DNA of 64,000 bases from Mycolicibacterium rhodesiae (GTDB lineage Bacteria; Actinomycetota; Actinomycetes; Mycobacteriales; Mycobacteriaceae): the NCBI RefSeq assembly GCF_002086695.1, contig NZ_MVIH01000012.1:109767-173766 (forward strand). Reading direction: 5' to 3'. The notes under the pieces are model-generated. The model did no database searches, was not told the origin of the DNA, and saw only the letters and a list, made by a program, of their open reading frames with translations. This document shows positions 17,142-27,519 of the stretch, one piece after another; the first letter of the stretch is position 1; each line of letters starts with the position of its first letter. The translations under genes were made by a program, and so were the position numbers.

Positions 17142-20009
17142 CTAACGCAGCAGTTCCCCGTGCGGTCGCGTGGACAGCGGCCGCGGTCGCACGACGCGCG
17201 GCCACCAAAACCACCGCCCGAGCAGTGCGGCGATTGCCGGCGTCATGAAGGCCCGGATGACGAGGGTGTCGAACATCAGGCCGAGTCCGATCGTCGTGCC
17301 GACCTGGGCGATGACTTTCATGCTGCTGACGGACATCGCCATCATCGTGAACGCGAACACCAGGCCGGCCGCGGTGACCACCGACCCGCTGCCGCCCATC
17401 GCGCGGATGATGCCGGTGTTGATGCCGGCCGGTATCTCTTCTTTCATCCGGGCGACCAGCAGCAGGTTGTAGTCGGCGCCGACCGCCAACAAGATGATGA
17501 CTGCCATCGCGATCACGATGAACTGCAGCGGCATGCCGAGGATGTGCTGCCAGAGCAGAATCGACAATCCGTAGGACGCTCCGAGCGACAGCACCACCGT
17601 GCCGACGATCACGGCCGCCGCGACCAGAGCGCGGGTGATCAGCAGCATGATGATGAAGATCAGCGACAGCGCCGCCAGTCCGGCGATCCGGAGATCGTAG
17701 GAGTTGCCTTCCTCCATGTCCTTGAACGCCGATGCGGTACCGCCGAGGTAGACCTTCGAACCTTCCAGCGGTGTGCCTTTGATGGCTTCGAAGACGGCGT
17801 TCTTGATGGCGTCGATGCGGTTGATGCCCTCGGCCGACATCGGGTCCTGCTCGTGGGAGATGATGAACCGCGCCGCATGGCCGTTGGGGGAGATGAAGTT
17901 CTTCATGCCGCGCTTGATCTCGTCGTTGTCGAAGATCTCCGGCGGTGCGTAGAACGTGTCGTCGTTCAGGGAGTCGTTGAACGCGGCAGCCATGGCCGAC
18001 GAGCCGTCGTTCATCGCGGCGATCTGATCCTGCATGCCGGACTGGGTGGACTGCAGCGTCAGCATCATGATCCGCATTCGCTTCATCGACTCGATGGACG
18101 CTCGCATCAGCGGAATCATCTGCGGCATAATCGAATCGAGATCGCGTAGGTCGGGGACCAATCGCGCGATGTCATCGGTCATGGTGTCGATGCCGTCGAG
18201 AGCGTCGAAGGTCGACCGCGTCGCCCAGCACAGCGGGATGTCGTAGCAGTGCGGTTCCCAGTACAGGTAGCTGCGGAGCGGGCGGAAGAAGTCGTCGAAG
18301 TCGGAGATGTGGTCGCGCAAGGCCGCGATGTCCACCGCGGTCTGCTCGGTCTTGCCGACCATGTCGTGAGTCGTTGCGCTGAGCTGCTCCATCAAACCGA
18401 TCATCTGCGTCATCGTGTTGATGGTGTTCTGCATCTCCTCACCCTGTACCAGCATTTCGGCCATGCGGTCTTCCAGGTAGGACCGATTCATCGTCTGCAG
18501 TGAGCCGCTGATACTCATCTGAGCCGGAATAGTGCTGTATTTCAAAGGTTTTCCGTCGGGACGCGTGATGGACTGGACCCGGCCGATGCCGGGAACCCTG
18601 GTGACGGCCTTGGTGATCCGCTCGAGCACCAGGAAGTCGGCCGGGTTACGCAGGTCCTGACCGGTCTCGATGAGCAAGAGTTCCGGATTGATCCGGGCGA
18701 CGGGGAAGTGCCGCTCAGCCGCCGCGAAACCCTCGTTGGCCGGCAGGTCGGCGGGCAGGTACTTGCGGTCGTCATAGTTGGGCCGGTAGCCGGGCAGTGC
18801 GATCAGCCCGATCAACGCGATGAAGACGGTGAGAAACAGCACCCACCCGGGCCAGCGCACCACCACCGCTCCGAGCCTGCGCCAGAACCGAATTCGCATC
18901 GCGCGCTTGGGTTCCAGCAGACCGAAATGGCTGGCCACCGTCACGACCGACGGTCCGAGCGTCAACGCGGAAAACACCGCGACAACCATGCCGACGGCAA
19001 GCGGGATGCCCAGCGTGTGGAAGTAGGGGAGTCGGGTGAACGTCAGGCAGCACGTCGCGCCGGCAATCGTCATGCCGGAAGCCAGCACCACATGCGCGGT
19101 GCCCCGAAACATCGTGTAATAGGCCGACTCTCGGTCCTGCCCGGCCACGCGGGCTTCTTGATAGCGGCCGATGAGGAAGATGGCGTAGTCCGTCGTCGCC
19201 GCGAGCGCCAGGGGTACCAGGATCTGCGTGACGAACGTCGTCAAGCCAATCAGGTTGTGCCAAGCCAGGAATGCGATCGCGCCCTGGGTCACCGACAGTC
19301 CCATGACGAGAATCACCAGGACGATGCCGACGGTGGCGATTGACCGGTAGAAGAACAGCAGCATGCAGATGATGACGGCGACGGTGGCGATCTTCACCAC
19401 CTGGATGCTTCGCCCACCTTCTTTCTGCTGGTCGGTCTGCATCGCCGAACCGCCGGTCACGAACGTCTTGACTCCCGGCGGCGCGGGCAGGTCCTTCACG
19501 ATCCTCTGGACCGTCGCGACCGACGCGTTGCCCAGTGACTCACCCATGTTCCCGGCGAGCGCCACCTGCACGTAGACGGCCTTCCCGTCCGAGCTCAGTG
19601 CGCCGGCCTCGGTCAGCGGATCGCCCCAGAAGTCTTGAATGTGCTGGACGTGCGTGGTGTCCGCGCGCAGCGTGGTGATCAGCTCGTCGTAGTAATTCCG
19701 GGCGGCGGCGTCGAGAGGCCGCTGCCCCTCGAGGACGATCATCACGGCATTGTCGGAATCGGACTCCTCGAAGACCTTGCCGCTGCGCATCAGGGCGATC
19801 ACCGACGGGGATTCCTTCGGCGACAACGACACCGCCCGCATCTCACCGACGACGTCCAGCGGCGGCACGAAGACGGTCAGCGCCCCGATGACAGCAAGCC
19901 AGCCGAGGATGATCGGTATCGCCAGGCGGCGGATCCAGCGGGCCACCCCGGGTTTCGGCTCGACGGAGGCCTCACCCCGCCGGTGCGGTACCTCGGTCTG
20001 AGTCCCCAC
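17142..20009 (-). CDS. MmpL family RND transporter (tandem copy 2)
   Basis: 955 residues from GTG 20009. Typical MmpL: TM1 near residues 27-47, the first periplasmic porter domain, TM2-6 with TTDYAIFLIGRYQEAR (conserved Asp-Tyr pair of the proton relay), a large second loop with the coiled-coil hairpin (about 500-600) and the CYDIPLCW segment seen in the MmpL4/MmpL5 group, then TM7-12 with GADYNLLLVARMKEE. Such proteins export lipids or siderophores across the inner membrane. No mmpS is adjacent. It is 30 bp downstream of a close paralogue and probably co-transcribed with it. Confidence 0.88.
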   Translation of the reverse strand: MGTQTEVPHRRGEASVEPKPGVARWIRRLAIPIILGWLAVIGALTVFVPPLDVVGEMRAVSLSPKESPSVIALMRSGKVFEESDSDNAVMIVLEGQRPLDAAARNYYDELITTLRADTTHVQHIQDFWGDPLTEAGALSSDGKAVYVQVALAGNMGESLGNASVATVQRIVKDLPAPPGVKTFVTGGSAMQTDQQKEGGRSIQVVKIATVAVIICMLLFFYRSIATVGIVLVILVMGLSVTQGAIAFLAWHNLIGLTTFVTQILVPLALAATTDYAIFLIGRYQEARVAGQDRESAYYTMFRGTAHVVLASGMTIAGATCCLTFTRLPYFHTLGIPLAVGMVVAVFSALTLGPSVVTVASHFGLLEPKRAMRIRFWRRLGAVVVRWPGWVLFLTVFIALIGLIALPGYRPNYDDRKYLPADLPANEGFAAAERHFPVARINPELLLIETGQDLRNPADFLVLERITKAVTRVPGIGRVQSITRPDGKPLKYSTIPAQMSISGSLQTMNRSYLEDRMAEMLVQGEEMQNTINTMTQMIGLMEQLSATTHDMVGKTEQTAVDIAALRDHISDFDDFFRPLRSYLYWEPHCYDIPLCWATRSTFDALDGIDTMTDDIARLVPDLRDLDSIMPQMIPLMRASIESMKRMRIMMLTLQSTQSGMQDQIAAMNDGSSAMAAAFNDSLNDDTFYAPPEIFDNDEIKRGMKNFISPNGHAARFIISHEQDPMSAEGINRIDAIKNAVFEAIKGTPLEGSKVYLGGTASAFKDMEEGNSYDLRIAGLAALSLIFIIMLLITRALVAAAVIVGTVVLSLGASYGLSILLWQHILGMPLQFIVIAMAVIILLAVGADYNLLLVARMKEEIPAGINTGIIRAMGGSGSVVTAAGLVFAFTMMAMSVSSMKVIAQVGTTIGLGLMFDTLVIRAFMTPAIAALLGRWFWWPRVVRPRPLSTRPHGELLR

Positions 20010-20039
20010 GGCGTCCAGTCATAGCAGAACGCGGGACAG

Positions 20040-22901
20040 CTAGCGCAGCAATTGACCGTGCGGACGCTTCGACAGCGGTTTGGGCCGTACGATCTGCGGC
20101 CACCAGAACCATGGGCCCATCAACGCTGCGATCGCCGGAGTCATGAATGCGCGCACCACCAGGGTGTCGAACAGCAGGCCGAGTCCGATCGTCGTGCCCA
20201 CCTGGGCCACCACCACCATGGCGCTCACCGACATCGAGATCATGGTGAAGGCAAACACCAGGCCGGCCGCGGTCACCACGGACCCGCTGCCGCCCATCGC
20301 GCGGATGATGCCGGTGTTGATGCCGGCGGGTATCTCTTCTTTCATCCGGGCGACCAGCAGCAGGTTGTAGTCGGCGCCGACGGCCAGCAAGATGATCACG
20401 GCCATCGCCATGACCATGAACTGCAGCTCGATGCCCAGGATGTGCTGCCACAGCAGCACCGACAGCCCGAAGGACGCCCCGAGCGACAGTACGACCGTGC
20501 CGACGATCACCGCTGCGGCCACGATGGCCCGGGTGATCAGCAGCATGATGATGAAGATCAGCGACAGGGCGGCCACCCCGGCGATCAACAGGTCGTACTT
20601 GTTGCCCTCCTGCATGTCCTTGAAGGCGGATGCGGTGCCACCGAGGTAGACCTTCGAGCCTTCCAGCGGTGTGCCTTTGATGGCTTCGAAGACGGCGTTC
20701 TTGATGGCGTCGATGCGGTTGATGCCGTCGGCCGACAACGGGTCGTCCTCGTGGGAGATGATGAACCGGACGGCGTGGCCGTTCGGGGAAATGAAATTCT
20801 TTATGCCGCGCTTGAATTCGTCGTTGTCGAAGATCTCCGGCGGCAGGTAGAACGTGTCGTCGTTCAGCGAATCATTGAAGGCGGCGCCCATCGCCGCCTG
20901 GTTCTCACTCAAGGCGGCTTGCTGATCCTGCTGGCCGGCCTGGGTGGCCTGCTGGGTCAGCATCATGATGCGCATCCGCTTCATCGACTCGATCGACGAG
21001 TTCATCAGCGGAATCATCTGCGGCATAACGGCATCGAGTGCGTGCATGTCCGGCAACAGTTGCTGGATGTCGTCGGTCATCTTGTCCACGCCGTCGAGAG
21101 TGTCGAAGACCGACCGCGTCGCCCAGCACAGCGGGATGTCGTAGCAGTGCGGCTCCCAGTACAGGTAGCTGCGGATCGGGCGGAAGAAGTCGTCGAAGTC
21201 GGAGATGTGGTCACGCAACTCCGCGATGTCCTGCGCCGTCTTGTCGGTCTTGCCCACCATGTCGTGAGTGACGCCGCTCAATTCCTGCATCAGCGTGATC
21301 ATCTGCGTCATCGTGTTGATGGTGTCTTGCATCTGTTGGCCCTGCACCAGCATGTCGGCCATCCGGTCCTGCATGTATGACCGGTTCATCGTCTGGTTGG
21401 TGCCGCCCATGCTCATCTGGGACGGAATCGTGCTGTATTTCAACGGTTTACCGGCGGGGCGTGTGATCGACTGCACCCGGCCGATTCCCGGTACCTTGGC
21501 GATCGCCTTGCTGATCTTCTCGATCACCAGGAAGTCGGCGGAGTTGCGCACGTCCTGGTCGGTCTCCAGCAGCAGCATCTCGGGGTTCATCCGAGCGATG
21601 GGGAAGTGCCGCTCGGCGGCGGCGAAACCCTCGTTGGCCGGTAGGTCGGCAGGCAGGTACTTGCGGTCGTTGTAGTTCGGCTGGTAGCCCGGCAGGGTGA
21701 TGAGCCCGATCAGAGCGATCATCACCGTCGAGAACAGGATGGCCGCGGGCCAGCGCACGACGGCCGCACCGAGTCGGCGCCAGAACCGAATCCGCATCGC
21801 CCGCTTGGGTTCGAGCAGACCGAAACGGCTGGCCACCGTGACGATCGCCGCGCCAAGGGTCAATGCCGACACCACCGCAACCACCATGCCGACGGCCAGT
21901 GGAACACCGAGCGACTTGAAGTAGGGCAGCCGGGTGAAGGACAGGCAGAACGTCGCGCCGGCGATCGTCATGCCCGAGCCCAGCACCACGTGCGCGGTGC
22001 CGTGGTACATCGTGTAGTAGGCGTCCTCGCGGCTCTCGCCGACCGATCTGGCCTCCTGATATCGCCCGATCAGGAAGATCGCGTAGTCCGTTGTCGCCGC
22101 TATCGCCAAGGTCACCAATAGCTGTGTCGCAAACGGCGATAGGCCGATGAGGTTGTGATAGCCCAGGAAGGCGACGGCACCGCGGGTCACCGTCAGGCCC
22201 AGGATCAGCATCACCAGGACCAGCCCGACGGTGATGAACGACCGATAGAAGAACAACAGCATGATGACGATCACGCCGATGGTGGTCAGCTCGATGATCC
22301 GGATGCTCTTGTCACCGGCGTGCTGCTGGTCGGCCTGCAACGCGGGGCCGCCGGTCACGAAGACCTTGACGCCCGGCGGCGGTGACAAGCCCTTGACGAT
22401 CTTCTGGACCGCCTCGACCGAATCGTTGCCCAGCGTCTCGCCCATGTTTCCGGCGAGCGCCACCTGCACGTAGACGGCTTTCGAGTCCGCGCTCAACGCC
22501 CCGGCTTCGGTGAGCGGATCACCCCAGAAGTCCTGGATGTGCTGCACATGCGTGGTGTCGGCCCGCAGCGCGGCGATCATCTCGTTGTAGAAGTTGTGCG
22601 CGGCTTCGCCGAGGGGCTGGTCGCCTTCCAGCACGATCATCGCCGAACTGTCGGAGTCGGACTCCTCGAAGACCTTGCCCGAGCGCATCATCGCGATGAC
22701 CGACGGCGCCTCCTTCGGCGACATCGACACCGCTCGCAGCTTGCCGACCTCTTCCAGCTGCGGAACCGAGACGTTCAGTACCACGATCAGCCCGAGCCAG
22801 CCCAGGATGATCGGCACCGCCAAGCGGCGGATCCACTTGGCCAGCGCCGCACGCTGCGGCGGCTCGTCGTGGAGCACGCGTTCTTCGATAGGGGTGCTCA
22901 C
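20040..22901 (-). CDS. MmpL family RND transporter (tandem copy 1)
   Basis: 953 residues from GTG 22901 with AAGGGGG upstream. Same domain order as its downstream neighbour, including both Asp-Tyr pairs (TTDYAIFLIG and GADYNLLLVA), the coiled-coil hairpin and CYDIPLCW. The two proteins are closely similar throughout and share a 68-bp stretch of DNA without a single difference (20659-20726 and 17761-17828), so they arose by tandem duplication. First gene of the pair; the 165 bp upstream hold its promoter and the 3' end of the DUF2237 gene. MmpL4/5 relatives normally need an MmpS partner, which is missing here. Confidence 0.88.
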   Translation of the reverse strand: MSTPIEERVLHDEPPQRAALAKWIRRLAVPIILGWLGLIVVLNVSVPQLEEVGKLRAVSMSPKEAPSVIAMMRSGKVFEESDSDSSAMIVLEGDQPLGEAAHNFYNEMIAALRADTTHVQHIQDFWGDPLTEAGALSADSKAVYVQVALAGNMGETLGNDSVEAVQKIVKGLSPPPGVKVFVTGGPALQADQQHAGDKSIRIIELTTIGVIVIMLLFFYRSFITVGLVLVMLILGLTVTRGAVAFLGYHNLIGLSPFATQLLVTLAIAATTDYAIFLIGRYQEARSVGESREDAYYTMYHGTAHVVLGSGMTIAGATFCLSFTRLPYFKSLGVPLAVGMVVAVVSALTLGAAIVTVASRFGLLEPKRAMRIRFWRRLGAAVVRWPAAILFSTVMIALIGLITLPGYQPNYNDRKYLPADLPANEGFAAAERHFPIARMNPEMLLLETDQDVRNSADFLVIEKISKAIAKVPGIGRVQSITRPAGKPLKYSTIPSQMSMGGTNQTMNRSYMQDRMADMLVQGQQMQDTINTMTQMITLMQELSGVTHDMVGKTDKTAQDIAELRDHISDFDDFFRPIRSYLYWEPHCYDIPLCWATRSVFDTLDGVDKMTDDIQQLLPDMHALDAVMPQMIPLMNSSIESMKRMRIMMLTQQATQAGQQDQQAALSENQAAMGAAFNDSLNDDTFYLPPEIFDNDEFKRGIKNFISPNGHAVRFIISHEDDPLSADGINRIDAIKNAVFEAIKGTPLEGSKVYLGGTASAFKDMQEGNKYDLLIAGVAALSLIFIIMLLITRAIVAAAVIVGTVVLSLGASFGLSVLLWQHILGIELQFMVMAMAVIILLAVGADYNLLLVARMKEEIPAGINTGIIRAMGGSGSVVTAAGLVFAFTMISMSVSAMVVVAQVGTTIGLGLLFDTLVVRAFMTPAIAALMGPWFWWPQIVRPKPLSKRPHGQLLR

Positions 22902-23066
22902 CAGGCCCCCTTCGGCTCAACGCCCCAGCTGGGCACCTCGGTGCTGATCCTCCCGTGCGGCAAAAATACTTAGATAGTCATACCAGACTGAGGGCCGCAT
23001 GTGTGAGGTCGGTAACGGCGTTCCAGGTGCGTTCGGCGTGACCCCCGGTCGACGGCGACCTCGGAG

Positions 23067-23453
23067 CTACAGCGCGCCCAGATCGTCGGGCACGTCGACG
23101 GCGTACTCCTGCAGGGTCTCCAGCGGCACCACGTCCAGCGTCCGTTCGTGAGTGCAGGCCAGTACGACCGGTGCGGCGTGCCCGTCGGTGTGGGCGCGTA
23201 GCCAGTTCAGCGCGGTGACACACCACCGGTCGCCGGGCGTCAGGCCGGGAAACCGGTACTGCGGCATCGGGGTCGACAGGTCGTTGCCTATCGAGCGCTG
23301 ATGGGCGAGGAAGTCGGCGGTCACCACCGCACAGATGGTGTGCCTGCCGGCGTCCTCCGGGCCGGTCGAACAACAGCCGTCGCGGTAGAAACCCGTCATC
23401 GGATCGGTTCCGCAGGGTTCGAGGGGGCCGCCCAGGACGTTGCGATCAGCCAT
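23067..23453 (-). CDS. DUF2237 family protein
   Basis: 128 residues from ATG 23453; a longer open frame to 23732 is antisense to the LuxR-type gene. Conserved DUF2237 pattern: NVLGGPLEPCGTDPMTGFYRDGCC, then DAGRHTICAVVT and the C-terminal GDRWCVTALNWLRA with Cys-rich positions. Cytoplasmic protein of unknown function found across bacteria. Divergent from the LuxR-type gene, with 88 bp between starts. Confidence 0.8.
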   Translation of the reverse strand: MADRNVLGGPLEPCGTDPMTGFYRDGCCSTGPEDAGRHTICAVVTADFLAHQRSIGNDLSTPMPQYRFPGLTPGDRWCVTALNWLRAHTDGHAAPVVLACTHERTLDVVPLETLQEYAVDVPDDLGAL

Positions 23454-23541
23454 GTCAGCCAGTATTCCGCGGTGCGGGAAGCGATGCGGCTCTTCGGGGG
23501 TTGCTAAGAGAAATGACACGTTGCACCGGGTCGGGCCGTCG

Positions 23542-26277
23542 ATGGCGCGACCCGTCCTGAGAGGCCGGAATGCCGAACTGGCCGCCGTGGCGACACTGCT
23601 GCGGCGGGCCGGCGACGTGCGGCAAGGCTGTGTGATCTGTCTGCGCGGCGAGCCCGGCATTGGCAAGAGCACGATGCTGCAGGCGGTCGCCCGGCAGGCG
23701 GCCGCGGCCGGTTTCGCGGTGGGTTTCGGCAAGGCTGAGGAGTTGGATCAGATCTCGGCAGGCGCCCCGCTGCTGGTCGCGCTGCGGTCGGGCTCGCAGC
23801 CCCTGCTGGACGCCGACACGTTCGCGGGCCTCGCGCCACTTCATCACCAGCCGGTGTGGCTCATCGACCGCATCGCTTCGCTGCTCGCCGAGATCTCGCC
23901 CCGCAGTCCCGTCCTGATCGTCGTCGACGACGCTCAGTGGGCGGACCCGGTAACCCGATTCGCCCTCGAGACGTTGCCCGGCCGTCTCGCCGAAGCGCCG
24001 GTGGTCTGGCTGACCGCCAGCCGCGACGTCGGCGGCGAGCCGCCCGGTGCCCTCGACGACGTCGAGCGGCACGACGTGGTGCTGGGACCACTGACCGGCG
24101 CCGAGCTGGACGCGCTGGCACTCGATCATCTGGGCGGTCCGGCCGAGGGTCTGACGCATCGGCGCCTACATGCGTTGGGCGGCAACCCTTTTCTCGCAGT
24201 CCAGCTGCTATCAGGGGTGGCGGCGGCGCGCAGTGCCGGGGCGGAGACCGACGACATCCCGCCGGCGTTTGCCGATGCGATCGAGAGCCGGTTGCGTTCG
24301 CTCAGTACAGAAACCGCCGAGCTGGTCGAATGCGCGGCTGTTTGGGGCCGGCCGCTCGACCTGTCCGACGCGGCCGAGTTGCTTGCCGGCCGGTCCGTTG
24401 CGGCAATCACGGCGCAGCGGCGTGAGGCTCACGCGCGCGGCTTGCTGGCTGAGGATCGCGACCACATCGCCTTCGCCCACGACCTGATCAGGGAAGCTGT
24501 TTACGAGACGGTTCCCGCAGCGGTCCGGCGCGCTCTGCACCTGCGGTGTGCCCGATATCTGGTGTCGTCGGGCAGGGGCGTGGTCGCCGCAGCGCCGCAC
24601 GCGCGCGCCGCTGCCCGACCAGGCGACCACGAGGTGGTGCAGATCCTGTGCGGTGCTGCCGCGCAGACGTCGCTGACCATGCCCGCGGTCGCCGCGCCGC
24701 TGATCGTCGAAGCATTCGGATTGCTCGATCACAAGGACCCGCGGCGTATGGAGATCGGCGAACAGTGCGCCGAAATTCTCATCCGCGCCCAGCGCGGCAG
24801 CGACGCTGTGACGGTCATCGACGCGCTCCTGATGGAGACATCCGATGCTGAAACCCGGGCTCGTCTGCAATCTCTTGCTGCTCAAGCGCTTTGGCTGATG
24901 GGTCAGCTTGGCGAGATAGATCGCCGGATTGTCGACGTGCAGGATCGTCGCGCGGTGTCACCACAGCTGCAGGCCCGCCTCGCCGCGGCCGAGGCTTTGG
25001 TGCTCACCCGTGCAGGCACTGCCAAGGCGGCCACCGAAGCCGCCGAAGCAGCCCTGGCACGCGGCCGCGCGCTGGGCGACGAGCGGACTCAACTCCTGGC
25101 CTTGGAGGCCCTCGCCGAAGCCGACACCGCCGAAGGCCGGCACGGGTCGGCCCGCAGGCATTACCGCGCTCTGCGCGCGCTGGGCGGCACGACGTACCTG
25201 GCCGGCGAGGTCCTCGCGCTGCAGCAACTCGACCGGTTCGACGAGGCCGAGGACCTGCTCGCTCGTGTACATCAGCGCCACGACCACAGCCTGCCGTCGC
25301 TCGTGTTCGCCCAACTCCTGCAGGACTTCAAGCTCGGACGCTTCGCCGAGGCCGACGCCGGCGCGATGACGGTGATCCGCCTGTGCGACGAAATGGGCAC
25401 CTATGTCCACAAATTCGAGGCCTGGCTGATCGGCAGTGTCGTCGCGGTGATCCGTGGTGATTTGGCATTGGCCCGGGAACGGCTTCGGCCTGCCGAGGAG
25501 ACCAGGCAGGCCGACGATGCCTTCCGCAAGGCTCCGACCTTATTGATCAAAGGTCGATTAGCAGGAGCCGAAGGCCGATTCGAGGACAGCGTGCAAATCC
25601 TCAAGCCGCTGATGGACTCACTGGCGCGGTCGAGGTCGTGGTGGCCGAGGAGTCCTGAGCTGCTGCGGGTACAAGCGGGCATCGCGATCGCCGCTGCTGA
25701 CGACGAATTCGCTTGGCAGACAGTCGAACGTGCCAGAACCGCTGCCGAACGCAATCCCGGCGTGGCCAGCTTCGAGGGCGTGGCGCTGCAAGTCGAGGGA
25801 TTCGTCACCGGTGACGCAGGAACGCTGCGCAGCGCGGTCAAGATCCTTCGTGAGTCACCGCGCTCGTTCTTGTTGGCGGGGGCGCTGGCCGACTACGGTG
25901 CCGTCCTGGTCGACCAGGGCGACCGGCACACCGCGGCGGTGGCGTTGACCGAAGCGTGGGACCGCTATGCCGAGCTCGGAGCGAACTTCTATCTACCCGG
26001 TGTGGAACGCAACTTGAGCAGGGCCGGTGCACCCACCGGCAGCGGGGAGAGCCTCACCAAGGCCGAGGAGCGGGTCGCCCAGCTGGTGAGTGAGGGCCAC
26101 ACGAACCAATCCGTAGCATCCACTCTCGGCGTGTCGGTCCATACGGTGAACACGCATCTACGTGCGGTGTTCCGCAAGATGGGGGTTCGTTCGCGGGTGC
26201 AGCTCGCCAACGCCATGAACGCCACTGCGATCGGGCGCAACTGGTTCCGTAGCCACAGCCCAGGGCGATCTCGCTGA
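23542..26277 (+). CDS. Large LuxR-type (LAL-like) ATPase transcriptional regulator
   Basis: 911 residues from ATG 23542. N-terminal AAA ATPase: Walker A GEPGIGKST (36-44) and Walker B LIVVDDAQW (about 125-133). The middle (about 380-820) is helical, TPR-like and Ala-rich. The C-terminal 60 residues are a LuxR/FixJ helix-turn-helix (LTKAEERVAQLVSEGHTNQS, then VHTVNTHLRAVFRKMGV). Members of this group are activators of specific operons in response to unknown ligands or protein partners. Target not evident: the next gene, on the same strand 90 bp on, is a secreted GjpA-like protein. Confidence 0.85.
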   Translation: MARPVLRGRNAELAAVATLLRRAGDVRQGCVICLRGEPGIGKSTMLQAVARQAAAAGFAVGFGKAEELDQISAGAPLLVALRSGSQPLLDADTFAGLAPLHHQPVWLIDRIASLLAEISPRSPVLIVVDDAQWADPVTRFALETLPGRLAEAPVVWLTASRDVGGEPPGALDDVERHDVVLGPLTGAELDALALDHLGGPAEGLTHRRLHALGGNPFLAVQLLSGVAAARSAGAETDDIPPAFADAIESRLRSLSTETAELVECAAVWGRPLDLSDAAELLAGRSVAAITAQRREAHARGLLAEDRDHIAFAHDLIREAVYETVPAAVRRALHLRCARYLVSSGRGVVAAAPHARAAARPGDHEVVQILCGAAAQTSLTMPAVAAPLIVEAFGLLDHKDPRRMEIGEQCAEILIRAQRGSDAVTVIDALLMETSDAETRARLQSLAAQALWLMGQLGEIDRRIVDVQDRRAVSPQLQARLAAAEALVLTRAGTAKAATEAAEAALARGRALGDERTQLLALEALAEADTAEGRHGSARRHYRALRALGGTTYLAGEVLALQQLDRFDEAEDLLARVHQRHDHSLPSLVFAQLLQDFKLGRFAEADAGAMTVIRLCDEMGTYVHKFEAWLIGSVVAVIRGDLALARERLRPAEETRQADDAFRKAPTLLIKGRLAGAEGRFEDSVQILKPLMDSLARSRSWWPRSPELLRVQAGIAIAAADDEFAWQTVERARTAAERNPGVASFEGVALQVEGFVTGDAGTLRSAVKILRESPRSFLLAGALADYGAVLVDQGDRHTAAVALTEAWDRYAELGANFYLPGVERNLSRAGAPTGSGESLTKAEERVAQLVSEGHTNQSVASTLGVSVHTVNTHLRAVFRKMGVRSRVQLANAMNATAIGRNWFRSHSPGRSR

Positions 26278-26367
26278 CGATCTCATCAATTTGTGTGATG
26301 GTCAGCCGAACTTACCCGGCAGTAGGTTCCCGAATGTCAGTACAACCTCAACATCTCGGGATTCCTC

Positions 26368-27519
26368 ATGCAACGTGCTGTTCGTTCCTCCGTCACGGCG
26401 AGTATGGCGCTGCTCGGCGCCGGCGTCATCGCCGCCTCTCCGATCGCGCCACCGGTGTCACACATTCACCTGCCCGCGGTCCATTTCGACGCGAGCCTCG
26501 CGGCGGCAGTCAGCCCGATCGACTCCTACAGAGAGGTCTTCGAGGCGGCGCGTACCAACCTTCAGGCCCTTGTCGACGCGGCCGACCCCGGTGAGGTGCT
26601 GAAACAGATCGTCGCGAACCAGACCGCGAGCCTCAGCGCGCTCGGGACAGCCTTGGGCGACGCGGGCAACGGACTTTTCACCGCGCTGACGAAGACGTCA
26701 CCCGACCTGTTGAAGACGGTGCTTACCTCGCTTGCCGCGGGCAATGTGGAGGCGGCAACCAACGCTCTGCTGACCGTCCCGGTGGCAGTGGGCCTGCCGT
26801 TGATAAACCTGCTGCCCGCCGTCGAGCAGTTCGTCACCCAGCCCATTCAGAACCTGATCAACGTTGCCGGGGTATTCCGGGATCCGCTGCAGGATGGACT
26901 CTACGTCGTCGGCTTACTCGGACCGGTGATCAGCGGCCTGGGGGCTGCCGGCGCCGCCACCCAGAACGTCATCGACGCTGTCCGCACCGGCGACCCGCGT
27001 CAGGTCGTCAACGCCATCCTCACCGGTCCCGCCACGATTCTCGACGGTGTACTCAACGGCGGCTTCGGACCCGACCTGGGGCCCCTTGTCAGTCCGGGGC
27101 TGTCGGTGCTGGCTGGAGGACTGTTCTCCGCGAGTGGAATTTCGATCGGACCAGACGGCGGAATCATCCTCAATGCCGCAGGCCCCATTTCGACTCTGCA
27201 GACACTGGCACACCAGATTGCAGCGGCCCTGAAGCCGGCCGCCACCACGACGGCTGCGGCGGTGAAGACGAAAGAACTGCCCGCCGCGTCGGCCACCGTC
27301 GAGACGACGGTGACGACGGACAAGCCGGCGACCGATAAGCCGGAAACGGCCGATCCGTCGGCACCGACCGACACCAAGGCGCCGACGGACACCAAGGCAT
27401 CGGCAAAGCCGGTGCAGCACAAGCCTTCTGCATCGTCCACCACGAAGGACGGCAAGTCGGCCTCGGCCGGCCCGAAGCACCAGCACAAGCCGCGTGGCCG
27501 CGGACACAGCGGGCGCTAA
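26368..27519 (+). CDS. Secreted GjpA-like surface protein with Thr/Lys-rich tail
   Basis: 383 residues from ATG 26368. Signal peptide (about 1-30, ending near ASPIAPPVSH). Residues 50-290 are small-residue-rich helices (VDAADPGEVLKQIVANQ; AATNALLTVPVAVGLPLINLL; RTGDPRQVVNAILTGPATILDG), similar to proteins annotated as outer membrane porin GjpA in Gordonia and mycobacteria. The last 95 residues are a disordered Thr/Ala/Lys/Pro tail with PTDTKAPTDTKA repeats ending in a basic patch. Porin activity is known only for the Gordonia protein; here it is inference. Overlaps the convergent TVP38-like gene by 4 bp. Confidence 0.6.
   Translation: MQRAVRSSVTASMALLGAGVIAASPIAPPVSHIHLPAVHFDASLAAAVSPIDSYREVFEAARTNLQALVDAADPGEVLKQIVANQTASLSALGTALGDAGNGLFTALTKTSPDLLKTVLTSLAAGNVEAATNALLTVPVAVGLPLINLLPAVEQFVTQPIQNLINVAGVFRDPLQDGLYVVGLLGPVISGLGAAGAATQNVIDAVRTGDPRQVVNAILTGPATILDGVLNGGFGPDLGPLVSPGLSVLAGGLFSASGISIGPDGGIILNAAGPISTLQTLAHQIAAALKPAATTTAAAVKTKELPAASATVETTVTTDKPATDKPETADPSAPTDTKAPTDTKASAKPVQHKPSASSTTKDGKSASAGPKHQHKPRGRGHSGR

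Noticed and set aside
15575..17248. 557-residue plus-strand frame over jetA
   Set aside because: Antisense to a gene with family motifs and overlapping operon partners; composition (Arg/Gly/Gln/Val) is that of a shadow.
23454..23732. N-terminal extension of the DUF2237 protein
   Set aside because: Antisense to the LuxR-type gene; DUF2237 similarity begins at the ATG at 23453.
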